64,000 nt of DNA from Triops longicaudatus (Eukaryota > Arthropoda > Branchiopoda > Notostraca > Triopsidae): positions 806,001 to 870,000 of the forward strand of contig JAGQDJ010000031.1 in the NCBI GenBank assembly GCA_022885665.1. Reading direction: 5' to 3'. Under the pieces are notes generated by a model, which was given only the letters and a program-made list of their open reading frames with translations, was not told the DNA's origin and did no database searches. Positions 49,351 to 60,367 of this stretch are shown one piece after another. The translations under genes were made by a program, and so were the position numbers. The stretch's first letter is position 1; every line of letters begins with the position of its first letter.

Positions 49351-52300
49351 ATGTCGTCCCCTTCACCAAGTCCGAGGCTCAAGATGAGGAGTCGAAGTGG
49401 CTCAGGCGCTCGTTTAGATTATTACCAGCGCTTAGTCTACAAAACAATCCTAAAACACCAAGTAAATATCCTGTACTAGTCTCTCATTTATTAAAATTAC
49501 CCTTAGTGTGATTCAATTCTTCTAGACTATTTGCTAGATTTTATTTCTCAAGAGTTTTGTCTCGATGTTCCATTCTTAGGATCCTGTCACAGGACTTCTG
49601 CCTGCATCAGCCACTCACACACATGCCTGGATTCGCGATAATGTTTACAGCATATTGGCAATATGGGGACTATCCATGGCCTATAAGAAAAACACCGATA
49701 TGGATGAAGATCGGGCCAAAGCTTACGAATTGGAACAAGTGAAGCATTTTACGCTCAACATTAAATATATTGTTAATTTTTTTTCTATTTTACTTTTCGC
49801 GGACATGTAGAGATGCGTGAAACTTATGCGAGGCCTAATGGAATGTATGATCAAACAACGTGACAAGTTAGAAAAATTCAAAACCACTCAGCACCCTTTG
49901 GACGCCCTTCATGCCAAGTACAATTCCTCCACTGGAGATACGGTGGTATCTGATGCAGGCTGGGGACATTTGCAAATCGATGCCGTATCGCTGTACATTC
50001 TTATCCTGGCTCAGATGACAGCATCTGGCCTTCAGATCGTCTACAATCTTGATGAAGTGGCTTTTATCCAGAACTTGGTTTTTTACATCGAATCCGCCTA
50101 CAGCATTCCAGTAAATTAAGCGGTTAATAATTTTTTACTGGTTTAATTGTCGCATTTGATTTTCACTTCGAAATAGTTTTTATTGCATCGTTTTGTTTTA
50201 AAATGTATTTATTTTATGTTTTATTTTTCTTTGTTCACTTTTCCACTTAATCTTCGCAATACTTTCCTCCATTTAAGCAATCATAATTCTATATTTACGT
50301 CTTGACGCACGATTTTTGCTTATAACGCTACATTTTAATGAATTTCTTCGTTTAAAGGATTTTGGGATCTGGGAGCGAGGTGACAAGAACAACAACGGTG
50401 TTCCTGAATTAAATGCGAGCTCTATTGGTATGGCAAAAGCCGCCTTACAGGCTATTAACGAGTTGGATCTCTTTGGAGCCCGAGGTGGCCCTACGTCTGT
50501 TATCCATGTGTTAGCGGATGAAGCCCAAAAGTGCCACGTAGTCTTACAAGTGAGAGACTTCTCAAATGTTGTCCGGTTTCCTAGTAAAACTCACTTGCCT
50601 TTCGTTTTTGTAATAGTCCATGTTGCCTCGAGAATCGAGTTCCAAGGAAGTAGATGCTGCCTTATTGTCTGTGATTGGCTTTCCAGCTTTTGCCGTAGAT
50701 GATCCAGAGTTGATTAAACTGACTCGGACAACCATCCAAGAGAAATTGCAAGGCCGATTTGGATGCAAACGTTTTTTGCGAGATGGATACAAAACCGCCA
50801 AAGAGGTTCACGCACCTTGATAACCGAAAATAATTTCGAAAATATAGACTAATGTCTTTTCGTAGGATCCTAGTCGGTTGTATTACGAACCTTGGGAATT
50901 GCGAGTCTTTGAACATATCGAGTGCGAATGGCCTCTGTTCTTTTGCTATCTTTTGTTGGATTTTCTATTCCTAGGTGACCGTGAAGCCGTTGAAGAATAT
51001 TCTGAAGCACTTGATGAGGTAATTAACCGTTGTTTATTCTTCTTATTATATCAGTTTTAAAAACTTAATATGTTGATCTCGTCGATTTCTTTCAAATACA
51101 ATACGTAAATTTGATGCGAAATTTAAGTGTTTTGAAAATGTTTCCCATAGTTGCTGATAACGACGGATGATGGACTAAAACTCGTTCCTGAGTTATACTC
51201 CGTACCTAAGGAATGCGTCGCTGCAGAATACAAAGATCCCGGCAGTCAAACTCGCGTTCCATGGGGCAGAACGCCGTTTATGTGGGCGCAATCGCTTTAC
51301 ATTTTATCGCAGTTGCTGAAAGAAGTAATTCTGCAGTGTTGGTGTGTTTGTTAAATCGTGCGTCTATTTTATTTATTGACTCACAGTGAATTTTTTCGTT
51401 ACTTTCTGAATTTATTTGTTTCTGATAGGTTTTATTTATGTGGTTGATTTTTCACGTATTATTAGTTGTCATCATATTTTTTTTAATTAATACATAGAAT
51501 TTGATCGCGCCCGGTGAATTAGACCCGTTAAATCGCAGACTAGGATCTCAAAAGAAACCAGACGTTGTTGTGCAAGTGGTAATTTTGGCTGAAGACGCCA
51601 GTATCCAAGAGCGGCTAAAGCGTTACGACATTGCAGTCCAAACGGTCACAGAAGTGGCTCCAATAGAAGTGCAGCCTGCACGCGTTTTATCTCACTTGTA
51701 TACTTATCTAGGTTTGTATTTTTGAAAACTGAAATTACCGGTTGTAATTCGTGTCTTTGTTGTCATAAAGGGCATAATCGTAAGTTAAATTTGTCTGGAA
51801 GAAAATCCCGGGATGTGGGCATTTTGAGTACCAGCAAACTTTACTCACTGCAAGATCGGGTTTTTGCTTTTACACCGCAGTTGACCGACCAGCACCATTT
51901 CTATGTGGCTTGCGACTTTGAACTTATGATCGATACGTTCAAGAACGAACTGTATTTCTTGAAATCCTCTTGGCAGAATATGTTAGGCCGACCAGTAGTG
52001 GTTATGGTCGTCCGTCAACAGCAACTTGGTATGCTGATTTTCTTTTTGAACGAAAAAAGTGCCAGTACTTTTGGTTATTTTAACTATTACCTTTTTCCAC
52101 TTCAGAGCATGGGAAGATACCGGTAGCCATGGTAACGACACTTAAGAAACTGAAGAGCGGATACATCAATGGCTCGCGAGTAACGTTGGGTAATTTGTCA
52201 GATTTCTTGAGCACTTCGTGCATCACGAATCTCAGTTTTTTGGGAAGTCAAGAGGACGGCTTACCAGAACGTAAGTAGCAGTCATGAACTATGTCTGAGT

Positions 52301-55300
52301 ATATATTAAACATTTATTTGTATTTTATTGTGTTGAATTTCAAAGTGAAGTGTTTCTGGTAACAATTAATTTTAGGGGGTTTTGCAATGAGAATCAGTTG
52401 TGATGGAAATTGGATTTTGGCGAAGGACTTCCTATTAGAACATTTCAGACAAGTCATTAGTTATTGAATGAATTGCTGAAAGATAATTTCTTTCTTCTAA
52501 CTTCTAAGACGACTTATAACAGACTTGAAGTCAAATCGAACTGTAAATTGCTCTGACTTGTCATTGTGTATTGCGTAGAGGGGTGCTTTGCAAGTTAGGG
52601 AAAACGAGGTCGTGCATTGTAAATTGTGTAAACCTGTCTCTAACTTACCCCCTCATGACTCGCCGAACTGCAAAGCCAAAGTTGTAATCAATTAGACTAT
52701 TCGTTGAAGTAAATGTATTATAGATACTTATATAGCACAGTAGGAATTTACTTAATAAGTATATAGCGTAGCGAAGTTTAAGAAGGGATATTTCAGTAGT
52801 TTAGCACGCACTATGAAAGGTGTTGCTGTATTGTGGTATATTGACTTCGTGTATTGTCCTAATAGATTAAAATTGTTTACTGATTACTATTCCTCCAATA
52901 GGCTTGAATCCCAAAGTTCAGGAGTATTTGGAAGAACAAATGCACAAATCCTTGGCTTATAAACCCAAAATGCTTCATAGCCAAGGCGGCAGCAACCGAG
53001 GGCGAAAACGTGGCCAGTTACCAAGTCAGTTGAAACGGAAGATGTCTTACAAAGGCTCTATGCGTCGATCTCGTTCGATCGCTGTCGATTACGGTAAAAA
53101 TTTTTCTTCTCTCTATTGTCTTCAATTTTCAGCTTACTGCTATGTTTCTACGGACACATTAAATAATTCTGAATCCGACTGGTAACCTAAAATAGTCTGT
53201 GGAAACAGTAGTTTCCGTTACGTTAGACATTCTTCAGCCAGATAAATAATCATATTCGTAAACACAAGCTGTAAGCCTATGACAATTCCGCGGAGTACGT
53301 GGGTTAGTGTTAGTCTGTGTCATTTTGTCTTATTTTCCTTTTCCGGCCTAAATTGACATTGGAAAGGCGCTTGAATATTCTATTATTTTCTGTACCCGTT
53401 TTGTGTCATTTTACGCATTAATTTGTTTTCACAGAGGTAGCACAAAGTAAAAACACGACACCAGCTACCATGTCTCCAATTTCGGATGATGTGGGTTCTG
53501 CCGGTCAGTCACTTGAGAGCTCGCGTCCTTCGTCGCGGGCTAATATGTCCGCGGAGCCTAGGACGCCTTCGCCTGACAAAGATGATCCTTGGATTACCAT
53601 GACGAGGCATAGGTACATTAGTCGTTGCGTGAATGCGAAGTGTTGTGTTTACTGTTCAGAAGTCTTTTTACAATGAGTGCTAGCAATATTTTTTTTATTT
53701 TGTTTGCTGCATGCGCTTTGGTGGCGATTATATTAATAATATGTGCCTTTATTCTCCCTGCACTGCATCCTTCTGCCTATGCAATCGAAATTACGCTTTG
53801 TATTGACTTTTGGAGCCTAGCTGGTATGTCGGTTCTCTTACTGCCTTAAGTTTGAGTTGCATTATAACTGGAATAAACTTGCAGGACGCAGTCGGACGCC
53901 CAGTATGAGCATACAGAAGTGGAAGAATTATTAGCTATGTTGAAAGACAGTGAAAACTTGGAAGAACAAGGCGATATCTTGCATTATCTTATGGTCGAAC
54001 ACGGTTTGGATTACGAAACAGGTTAAACATTATTTTTATTTTACATAGAACAGTTTCGTGATTAGGGAATTAGGTAGGTTTCTAATTCCTTTTTTTTTAA
54101 TCTTAGGTGCCGTGGATCACGGCAAGAAGATCCGAGTTAAAGATTTGTTAAAGGACTTGTACGAGAAGGCGTGTCATCAGCAAAACTGGGCCTTAGTCAG
54201 ACATACAGCAGGTAAGCAGATTTGTTGTTTATTTTGAAGTTATTACTTTGTTCGTGGTAATCGTACTCCCAGTTGATGAGTACATCGTAGTTAAAAATTC
54301 TGAGGTAACGTGCCGTGCCTGTCTATAATGTTCTGCGACGTGTAAGGAATGTTGGGTAAGCGGGTCGAAGATTTGGCCAAGGCGGTTACAGACTTGTTAG
54401 TCCATCAAAAGCAAGTCACAGTAGGAATGCCACCTTTTCAGGAACGGACGATTGTGGCCCCACTGCCGTCGTCCGAGCTGCGGCAACTTATCGCGCAAGC
54501 TTACGGCGAAGATGAAAGTGCTGCCATGTTAACCCAGGTAGGGTCGTTTCTAAACTGTAGATGCGTAAACCTTACCAATAATGTAACTTTTTTCAAACGT
54601 ATATTAGGAGCTGCTTCTTTATTTGGCAATGTTCGTGCGCACCGAGCCATCCTTATTCGCTGAAATGCTTCGGCTACGTGTTGGTCTCATTATTAAAGTA
54701 AGCTCCTTACTCTTGATTTCTTAATTTTAGTTCAATTTTTCCTCATTTTTATTTTTTCCCCTTAAAGTTCTAACGTATTTCGTTCTGTACGATTTTTTTT
54801 TTCTTAAGACAAAAAGTGTAACTTTTATTATGTTTTCTATTTTTGTAAAAGGTTATGGCTTCCGAGTTGGCGCGGTCTATCAAATGCACAGCAGAAGAAG
54901 CTTCAGAGCATTTGTTGAATCTTTCACCTTTCGAGATGAAAAACTTGTTGTATTTAATCCTCAGTGGAAAGGAATTCAACGTCGTGAGCAGCGCATCTAG
55001 TGGCAACTTCTCCATTCTTAGTAACAAGTCTAGCAGATATAGCAAGGTATCTAGGTGCCCAATGTAATTTCGAAAAAGAATCATCCCTTTTTTATTATGC
55101 GTTCGTTTACTTGTAGAAAAGCCAAATTGGAAACTTGTTCGGGCGCGGTGAAGCAGCAGAGCCTGAAACAGGAGAATCTGAGAAACAAGGCCAGTGGTTA
55201 CGTAGGCGTAGACTAGACGGCGCTTTGAATCGCGTTCCCCGAGGATTTTATTCTCGAATTTGGTTGCTTCTAGAGAAGGTAGCATTTTTCTTTATATGAT

Positions 55301-56015
55301 TTTCACTTACTTTCTGTAGTATCCATTTCGAAATTAAATAATGTATTTCATTATAAAACCGTAATGTAATATGTTTCCTTAATATAGTGCCCTGGGTTGA
55401 TTATTGAAGGAAAACTATTACCCCAGAGTCTTACCCAAGAAGTAAACTTTAATATAACAGCATGGAACTTATGAATTACTGAGATTTTATCGTGTTTGTT
55501 TTTTTAGATGACCTCGGGTGAGTTCAAATTCGCGTTGCAAGTCGAGTCGGTTTTAAATGCCATTCCGCAACCGGAGTACCGACAGTTGATGGTTGAAGCA
55601 ATGATGGTATTGTCCCTCTTGTCGGAGTACAACGTGGTTCCTTTTATTTCCGAAACCTTGTGTGTAGAACGCATCGTCCATACAGCAAACAAAATTTTCC
55701 TTGAGGATCAAGTGAGCATTAACGGACCAATTCTCTCTTTAATCTGAGCTTATAACTTCTTCTGTAACATTTGTGGACCTTTTCTAGATGAGCTGCAATG
55801 GCGACGCAACTTTGTGCTGTGCCAAACCTAAAGATCAACGAGAATTGACGGCTGCAGGCATGTTGATTTGCGGAGGAGCGTGTTATATTTGCCAACATTT
55901 TTACGATTCGGCGCCAAGCGGTTGTTACGGTACCATGACGTACCTAATTCGGGCCGTTGCTAGTATTTTAGACTGCTTACCGAAGGACGGAGAAATCGAT
56001 TGTAATATCTCGTAA
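49351..56015 (+). CDS. PHKA: Phosphorylase b kinase regulatory subunit alpha
   Basis: Large regulatory subunit of the calcium-dependent kinase that activates glycogen phosphorylase. Twenty-one exons: 49351-49461, 49580-49738, 49811-50110, 50358-50549, 50617-50805, 50866-51018, 51151-51324, 51498-51711, 51771-52028, 52106-52270, 52902-53093, 53435-53612, 53885-54021, 54107-54211, 54347-54537, 54608-54697, 54852-55046, 55117-55278, 55388-55441, 55508-55711 and 55788-56015. They join in frame to 1,216 residues (human PHKA1 about 1,223). The N-terminal glucoamylase-like domain shows [25 protein letters not shown] and GIWERGDK. The C-terminal half has [27 protein letters not shown] and [16 protein letters not shown]. 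The Ser-rich segment around [10 protein letters not shown] corresponds to the regulatory phosphorylation region. The protein ends C-N-I-S, a CaaX box that predicts farnesylation as in vertebrate alpha. Translation may instead begin at 49384 ([12 protein letters not shown]), where human PHKA starts. Confidence 0.96.
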
Positions 56016-56231
56016 GTAACGAAAGAATAACAGCACAATTAAGGGGTATAAACAAGGTTCTACAGGGAGAGTAGATAGACAAAGAATTAAAAAAAAAATA
56101 CGTACGTGTGTAGTGCGTGATCATGTACAGGTGTAATAGCTTAATTTTGTGTGTTGTATTGGGTTTTCTTTCCTAGTTTTCCCCGCAAAACTCTGAGTGA
56201 CGAAGTATTCTGTGTTAAAGTCCCTTGAATC

Positions 56232-56237
56232 AATAAA
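56232..56237 (+). terminator. Poly(A) signal of PHKA
   Basis: AATAAA on the plus strand 217 bases after the PHKA stop codon and before the convergent MRPL28 gene. Confidence 0.6.
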
Positions 56238-56412
56238 ATTAGCAACTCGTACAAATATTGTTGGCGTCATTGTTTTGTATTTAGAAACTACATATTCATA
56301 GTGACTTAACTTCGCGGCTGCGTTTTGAAAATATCGTTTAATTTCGGAAGCCAGCTCCTGGTAATAAAAATAAGAGTTATTACAGTTATTAGAAACAAAA
56401 CTAACGAATAAT

Positions 56413-56418
56413 TTTATT
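56413..56418 (-). terminator. Poly(A) signal near the MRPL28 stop
   Basis: AATAAA on the minus strand only about 13 bases past the MRPL28 stop codon. If used, the 3' untranslated region would be very short. It sits inside the sequence that would be removed if the GTAAGT overlapping the stop is used as a donor. Confidence 0.35.
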
Positions 56419-56430
56419 AGGAACAAAAAC

Positions 56431-57290
56431 TTACGAGGATGACGACGTCTTCTTGAGCTCTTTTTCGGCCGCAGTGTCTTGGAGATGTTGAATGAATTCC
56501 TTTCTAAACTGGTGTTTAAGAGGTCGGACTAGCGGGGGAGCTTCTTGCTCTTTGAGTTTCACGACGGCTTCGTCCAAGGTTAATCCGTACCATTCGGCTT
56601 CCTCAAGAGGGATCATATAAGCCTTGTACTTGTCCAAGATTTCTTGGCGTTGGGCTTCCGGCTTGTCAGGAAGGAAAGTATTTTGCGCTAAGGCCAGTAA
56701 GAGCTTCCTCTTGAAGCGAATTTCAAGTAAGGATTTGAGATCTTCTGCCGGGGTCTACAATATTGATTGGACGCATTAAAACTATTTGTAGGGAACACGG
56801 GGAAATGTGCTTACTTGTAAAATGTAGTTATCAAAGCCATGGTGTTGATCAATAAGGCTGAGGGCACGGTCCGTAATTTGGACATCATAGTATTGTCCTA
56901 AGATTTCGCTGTGTACAACTGATCGTTTAATGTTGGGTACCCAGTAATGAGGAACCCTCCTTCGCAACTCGTTAGGCTTTCTAAACCCTTTAATTACGGC
57001 TTCACCACCCAAGATGACTTTGTCAAACTCCTTCGGGTATTGTAAAGGGATTGGAACATTTTGCACGCGTTTCCTATTAATAAAGACATCAAAAGGGTTA
57101 CGAATGGACCAAGAAACCGCTGGAATAGAGTGGTTGCTCACACTTCGCCGGTTTCAGCATCACGCTTAAAACGACCTTGTTCAGGTATATAATGCACTGG
57201 TGATGGTGTTCCATATTTCCATTGTGTCAAAAAGCTTTTGTAATGCTCGGGAAGTTTGGCGAGTAAATCCTTGCTGTATTTCCAAGACAT
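56431..57290 (-). CDS. MRPL28: Mitochondrial large ribosomal subunit protein bL28m
   Basis: Component of the mitochondrial 39S ribosomal subunit. Three minus-strand exons, 57142-57290, 56815-57073 and 56431-56754, join in frame to 243 residues (human MRPL28 256). Matching blocks are PSPVHYIPEQGRFKRD, VQNVPIPLQYP, HSEILGQYYDVQITDRALSL, FDNYILQTPAEDL and EEAEWYGLTLDEAV. The C-terminal tail (KTSSSS) is not conserved. A GTAAGT overlaps the stop codon and an acceptor follows at about 56360; splicing there would replace the end with about 17 other residues (starting SWLPKLND), so two C-termini are possible. Confidence 0.95.
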
Positions 57291-57468
57291 TTTACTCACG
57301 TTATGTTTTTTTCACATGGATGCTTATAGTTACTGAAAAGTTATGCAGAGTACTGTAAAAAGATGGCGACAGTTTCTGACTTCTGAGTCGCCGCGCAATT
57401 TGAGAGAACATGGGTGAAGCCTACGAATCTGGGGGCATTGGGTTCGACTGCTGTCATAGCTGTGATAC
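57291..57468. promoter_or_regulatory. Short divergent promoter of MRPL28 with a YY1-like motif
   Basis: Between the MRPL28 start and a possible plus-strand start at 57469 lies AAAAGATGGCGAC (57357-57369), a close match to the YY1 site typical of ribosomal and mitochondrial housekeeping promoters. The family-level meaning is from other animals; binding here is inference. Confidence 0.4.
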
Positions 57469-57786
57469 ATGCAGAGGGGTGTCGTGAATTGGGAGTTGGG
57501 TGCACCCACCAATAATTGTTCAAAAACCGATCATAGAATGAAGAAACGGATAAAACGACGGCAGGTGAGTGACGAATTAACATGTACTATTACAAGCTCT
57601 TGGTGCTAATATCGTTTAAATTGTTTATTAAGGCAATTGCAGAATAAAGCAGCTTCCAATGCAGTTTCAGGGATGACGTCTACTTCGGATTACTCGAAAT
57701 CCGAAATTTACACCGCTGAGGTTTTGTACGAATATTTGTCTCTCGCTTATACTTTCACACGCTGTAGACAAGTTCATGTGTTTTAA
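57469..57786 (+). CDS. Possible two-exon 5' part of an unrecognised gene
   Basis: An ATG at 57469 opens 32 codons (MQRGVVNWELGAP...) ending in basic KKRIKRRQ exactly at a perfect donor CAG/GTGAGT (57564). An acceptor at 57642 opens a second exon in the same phase (NKAASNAVSGMTSTSDYS...) that is open until a stop at 57786, or may be spliced earlier at a GAG/GTTTTG. The good splice signals and head-to-head position with MRPL28 support transcription. I know no homologue and see no further exons. Confidence 0.3.
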
Positions 57787-58311
57787 TACAAGTTTGAAAC
57801 TCAAAACAGAACAACTAGATAAATTCATATATTTGTCTTATAACTAAAACATACAAAAATTTTAATATTTAAGATTGTTAAAGCGTTTTACTTATTCAAA
57901 GTGTCACTTAGGCCATCTCTGATACATACGGTGAGATACAGCTTATACGATCGTCTTGGCATGTTACACCTGCCTTGAATGTATGGTTACCAGAAAGACG
58001 TTCACCGGCAAAAGAATGAATTATGCAAAAGATTCGTATAAAATGAAGTAATAAAATGTTGCATACATAATCGAGTTCGGCATTTGGGTGTCCATGTCCA
58101 CCTAACCGGTATTCAAGTATGGGCAAAGATGTCCCTCATCATCTCGTACTGCAAATAACCGAATGTTTGAAATATGCAAATTAAGCTATGGAAATTATTC
58201 CTCTTCGCGCGAGGATTCCGAATCTGTAAGAATTATTGCGCTAGCCCTTCAGATAAGCGAGAAAACTGAGCTTGAATATGAAATTATGCCCTGAGGGCGT
58301 CTCAGGAGCCA

Positions 58312-58484
58312 AAAATGTTGAAATCCCATAAGGAATAACATGGGAAAAAGTGCGATGCACGATGCCAGCATCATGCTTTTCGAGGTCTCGTTCACCCNAA
58401 AATGTTGAAATCCCATAAGGAATAACATGGGAAAAAGTGCGATGCACGATGCCAGCATCATGCTTTTCGAGGTCTCGTTCACCC
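58312..58484. repeat. Perfect 86-bp tandem duplication around one N
   Basis: Bases 58312-58397 and 58399-58484 are identical and separated by a single ambiguous base at 58398. An exact duplicate flanking one N is what results when two contig ends that overlap are joined without merging, so this is most likely an assembly scar and not biology. Confidence 0.85.
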
Positions 58485-58601
58485 TTTCCTATCTCCTCGC
58501 CTGCTTCCCGTGGTACTTTTGGCAATTCCAATATATTGGGATAAACCAGGTACCATGGAAAGCACGACAGGGTAGAGTCTTTCTCTCTAAAAATGCAAAC
58601 T

Positions 58602-58672
58602 TCGGACAAGGGGAATCGAACCCACGACCTCACGGACTCGAGTCCAGGACTTAGACCGCTCGGCCATAACAT
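58602..58672 (-). repeat. tRNA-like sequence, probably the head of a SINE
   Basis: On the minus strand the segment begins GTTATGGCCGAGCGGTC and ends GGTTCGATTCCCCTTGTCC. It has a perfect RNA polymerase III A box (TGGCCGAGCGG) and B box (GGTTCGATTCC), and a Ser/Leu-like anticodon arm around GGACTCGAGTCC. The acceptor and T stems do not pair properly and the long variable arm is missing, so it is unlikely to be a working tRNA. Its place inside a repeat suggests a tRNA-derived SINE. Confidence 0.55.
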
Positions 58673-60367
58673 TTGTATACAGAAGGACTCTTGTTCACGT
58701 ATAACGAGGACCCGTGGTATGTTACCTGTGCAACTTGTCACAGATGACAACTAGTATTTATTGTCACAGATGCCTAATACTATTCTCTGTTAGCGACGAC
58801 GACGGGAATAAAGTCAAAACGATCTGTGGAAAACACCCGTACGTTAATGACCGACTTCTGGAGTTCAGGGTGCGTCAAAACGACTAGAAATGCTGTGATT
58901 GGTGAAACTGTGACCATAATTGTGTTTCTATTACAAGTTAATTTTTTAATAACTATGTCGCAAATTGCTGCAGAACTGTAAACTAATACCAGCAAAATTA
59001 GCTTATAACATCAAGGCTCCCTTCTGTCAAGCTGTTTAATAAATTAAATATTTTACATAGATTATGTTTTTCTAGTCGACCAATAAACATTTTATCGATA
59101 ATTTAAAAATAGTTTAAACATTTATATTTTTTGAGGCATTGGATAACGTGTTGCAACAGGCAAACGACTACAAAGCCATCTGCAGCATTCACAGTACTCA
59201 CACCAACACCTTGGTACAGCTTACTCGACAGTTCAACCTGTCCTAATGAGATTTCGAATTTTTTGGCTCCTGAGACGCCTTACGGCATAACGACTTATTC
59301 AGGCTCATTTTCCTCTCATATTTGGAGAGCTAGGACAATAATTTTTACAGGTTCTGAAAGATCTCGTCAAATGGAACATTTTACACACTTTAGTTAGCTT
59401 ATTCGAGACTAATCAGTAAATGGAAGACTCTTGCTTAACATGACACCAGACACCACTGGAAAAAGCTTTTCGTATACGAAAATCATTAATTTAGCAGAAG
59501 ATTAAGTACGGTAAGGTATTTGCCACCAGTTTTTGCACTGCTAAGATTTGCAGTCTGAAATTTCAACGTTGTTTTACACACTCCGCGTGTTAAATGCATC
59601 TGTCATCGCGATGCAATTGAAGATTCCTGACTAATTCTCCTGATTTACCTCATCGATAAGCTCAGCATATCAGTTTTCTATAAAAGACTAAACGATTTTT
59701 AAGTGGACTTTTATTCCAAGTTATTCGTAAATCTAATAACTGTCAGGAATCCCAATAAACAGGATAATTAACTATAATTAAATTACATGTTTCCGAAAAC
59801 AATTTTTTAGTAATTTTGTATTCCATCTTCTGTATTTCTAGATCGAATAAAGTGGATCTCAAGCCCAAAATGGACATTTATTTCAAAAGTAGACCACGAA
59901 GAACGATAAATGCAACAAGCAGAAAGAGGCCTACCGTAATGGATCCATAATGGTATAAACAGGAAAATTTCGGCAGCCAGTCGCAAAATATTCGTGTTGA
60001 ATCCGCTTTTTAACGTTTGTCGGTCTTGCCAATGCCGGGTTTACCTGAGATCAAGTGCTTGGGAAGTTGAACTGAAATGTACCTATCGGCTTCACCAGCC
60101 TTATCCATGCGGTTCATCTTTCCTTGGGCCTTGCTCAAGTTACTTTAGGCTGACTATGGCGCTGGTAATTTTCCACGCATCGCATACTTTCATGTTGAAA
60201 AACATTTTTTTTTCAACACAGAGCAAAAGCAAAGAATTCTCGGGTAATTTACTCAAGACATTAGACAAGAGAGTGAAGCATAACGGCATTACACAGAGAA
60301 TACAACTGTTAACCAACACCGATCTTTATGTATTGGCTTCTTGATCAAAAGTCTCAAACAATTACAC

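Larger units (their letters stand above)
58253..59322. repeat. Fold-back inverted repeat (about 75 bp arms, 1.07 kb)
   Basis: The reverse complement of 58253-58325 contains TTTTTGGCTCCTGAGACGCC, TCAAGCTCA and TTTTCTCGCTTAT. The plus strand at 59245-59322 reads TTTTTTGGCTCCTGAGACGC, TTCAGGCTCA and TTTTCCTCTCATAT in the same order. The arms are therefore diverged inverted copies. No transposase is present; a foldback element or two opposed copies of one repeat are both possible. Confidence 0.6.
57787..60367. other. Repeat-rich gap between MRPL28 and EIF3M
   Basis: No recognised gene. The segment 58245-59330 is a fold-back repeat containing a tRNA-like sequence and a duplicated block around a single N. 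The rest is AT-rich. A 116-codon plus-strand frame at 59994-60344 overlaps the EIF3M 3' side and resembles nothing known. Confidence 0.5.

Noticed and set aside
58602..58672. Functional serine or leucine tRNA gene on the minus strand
   Set aside because: Pol III boxes are perfect, but the acceptor and T stems do not pair and the variable arm is missing, so a SINE head is more likely.
59131..59397. 88-codon plus-strand frame
   Set aside because: Runs through the right arm of the fold-back repeat and shows no protein family signal.
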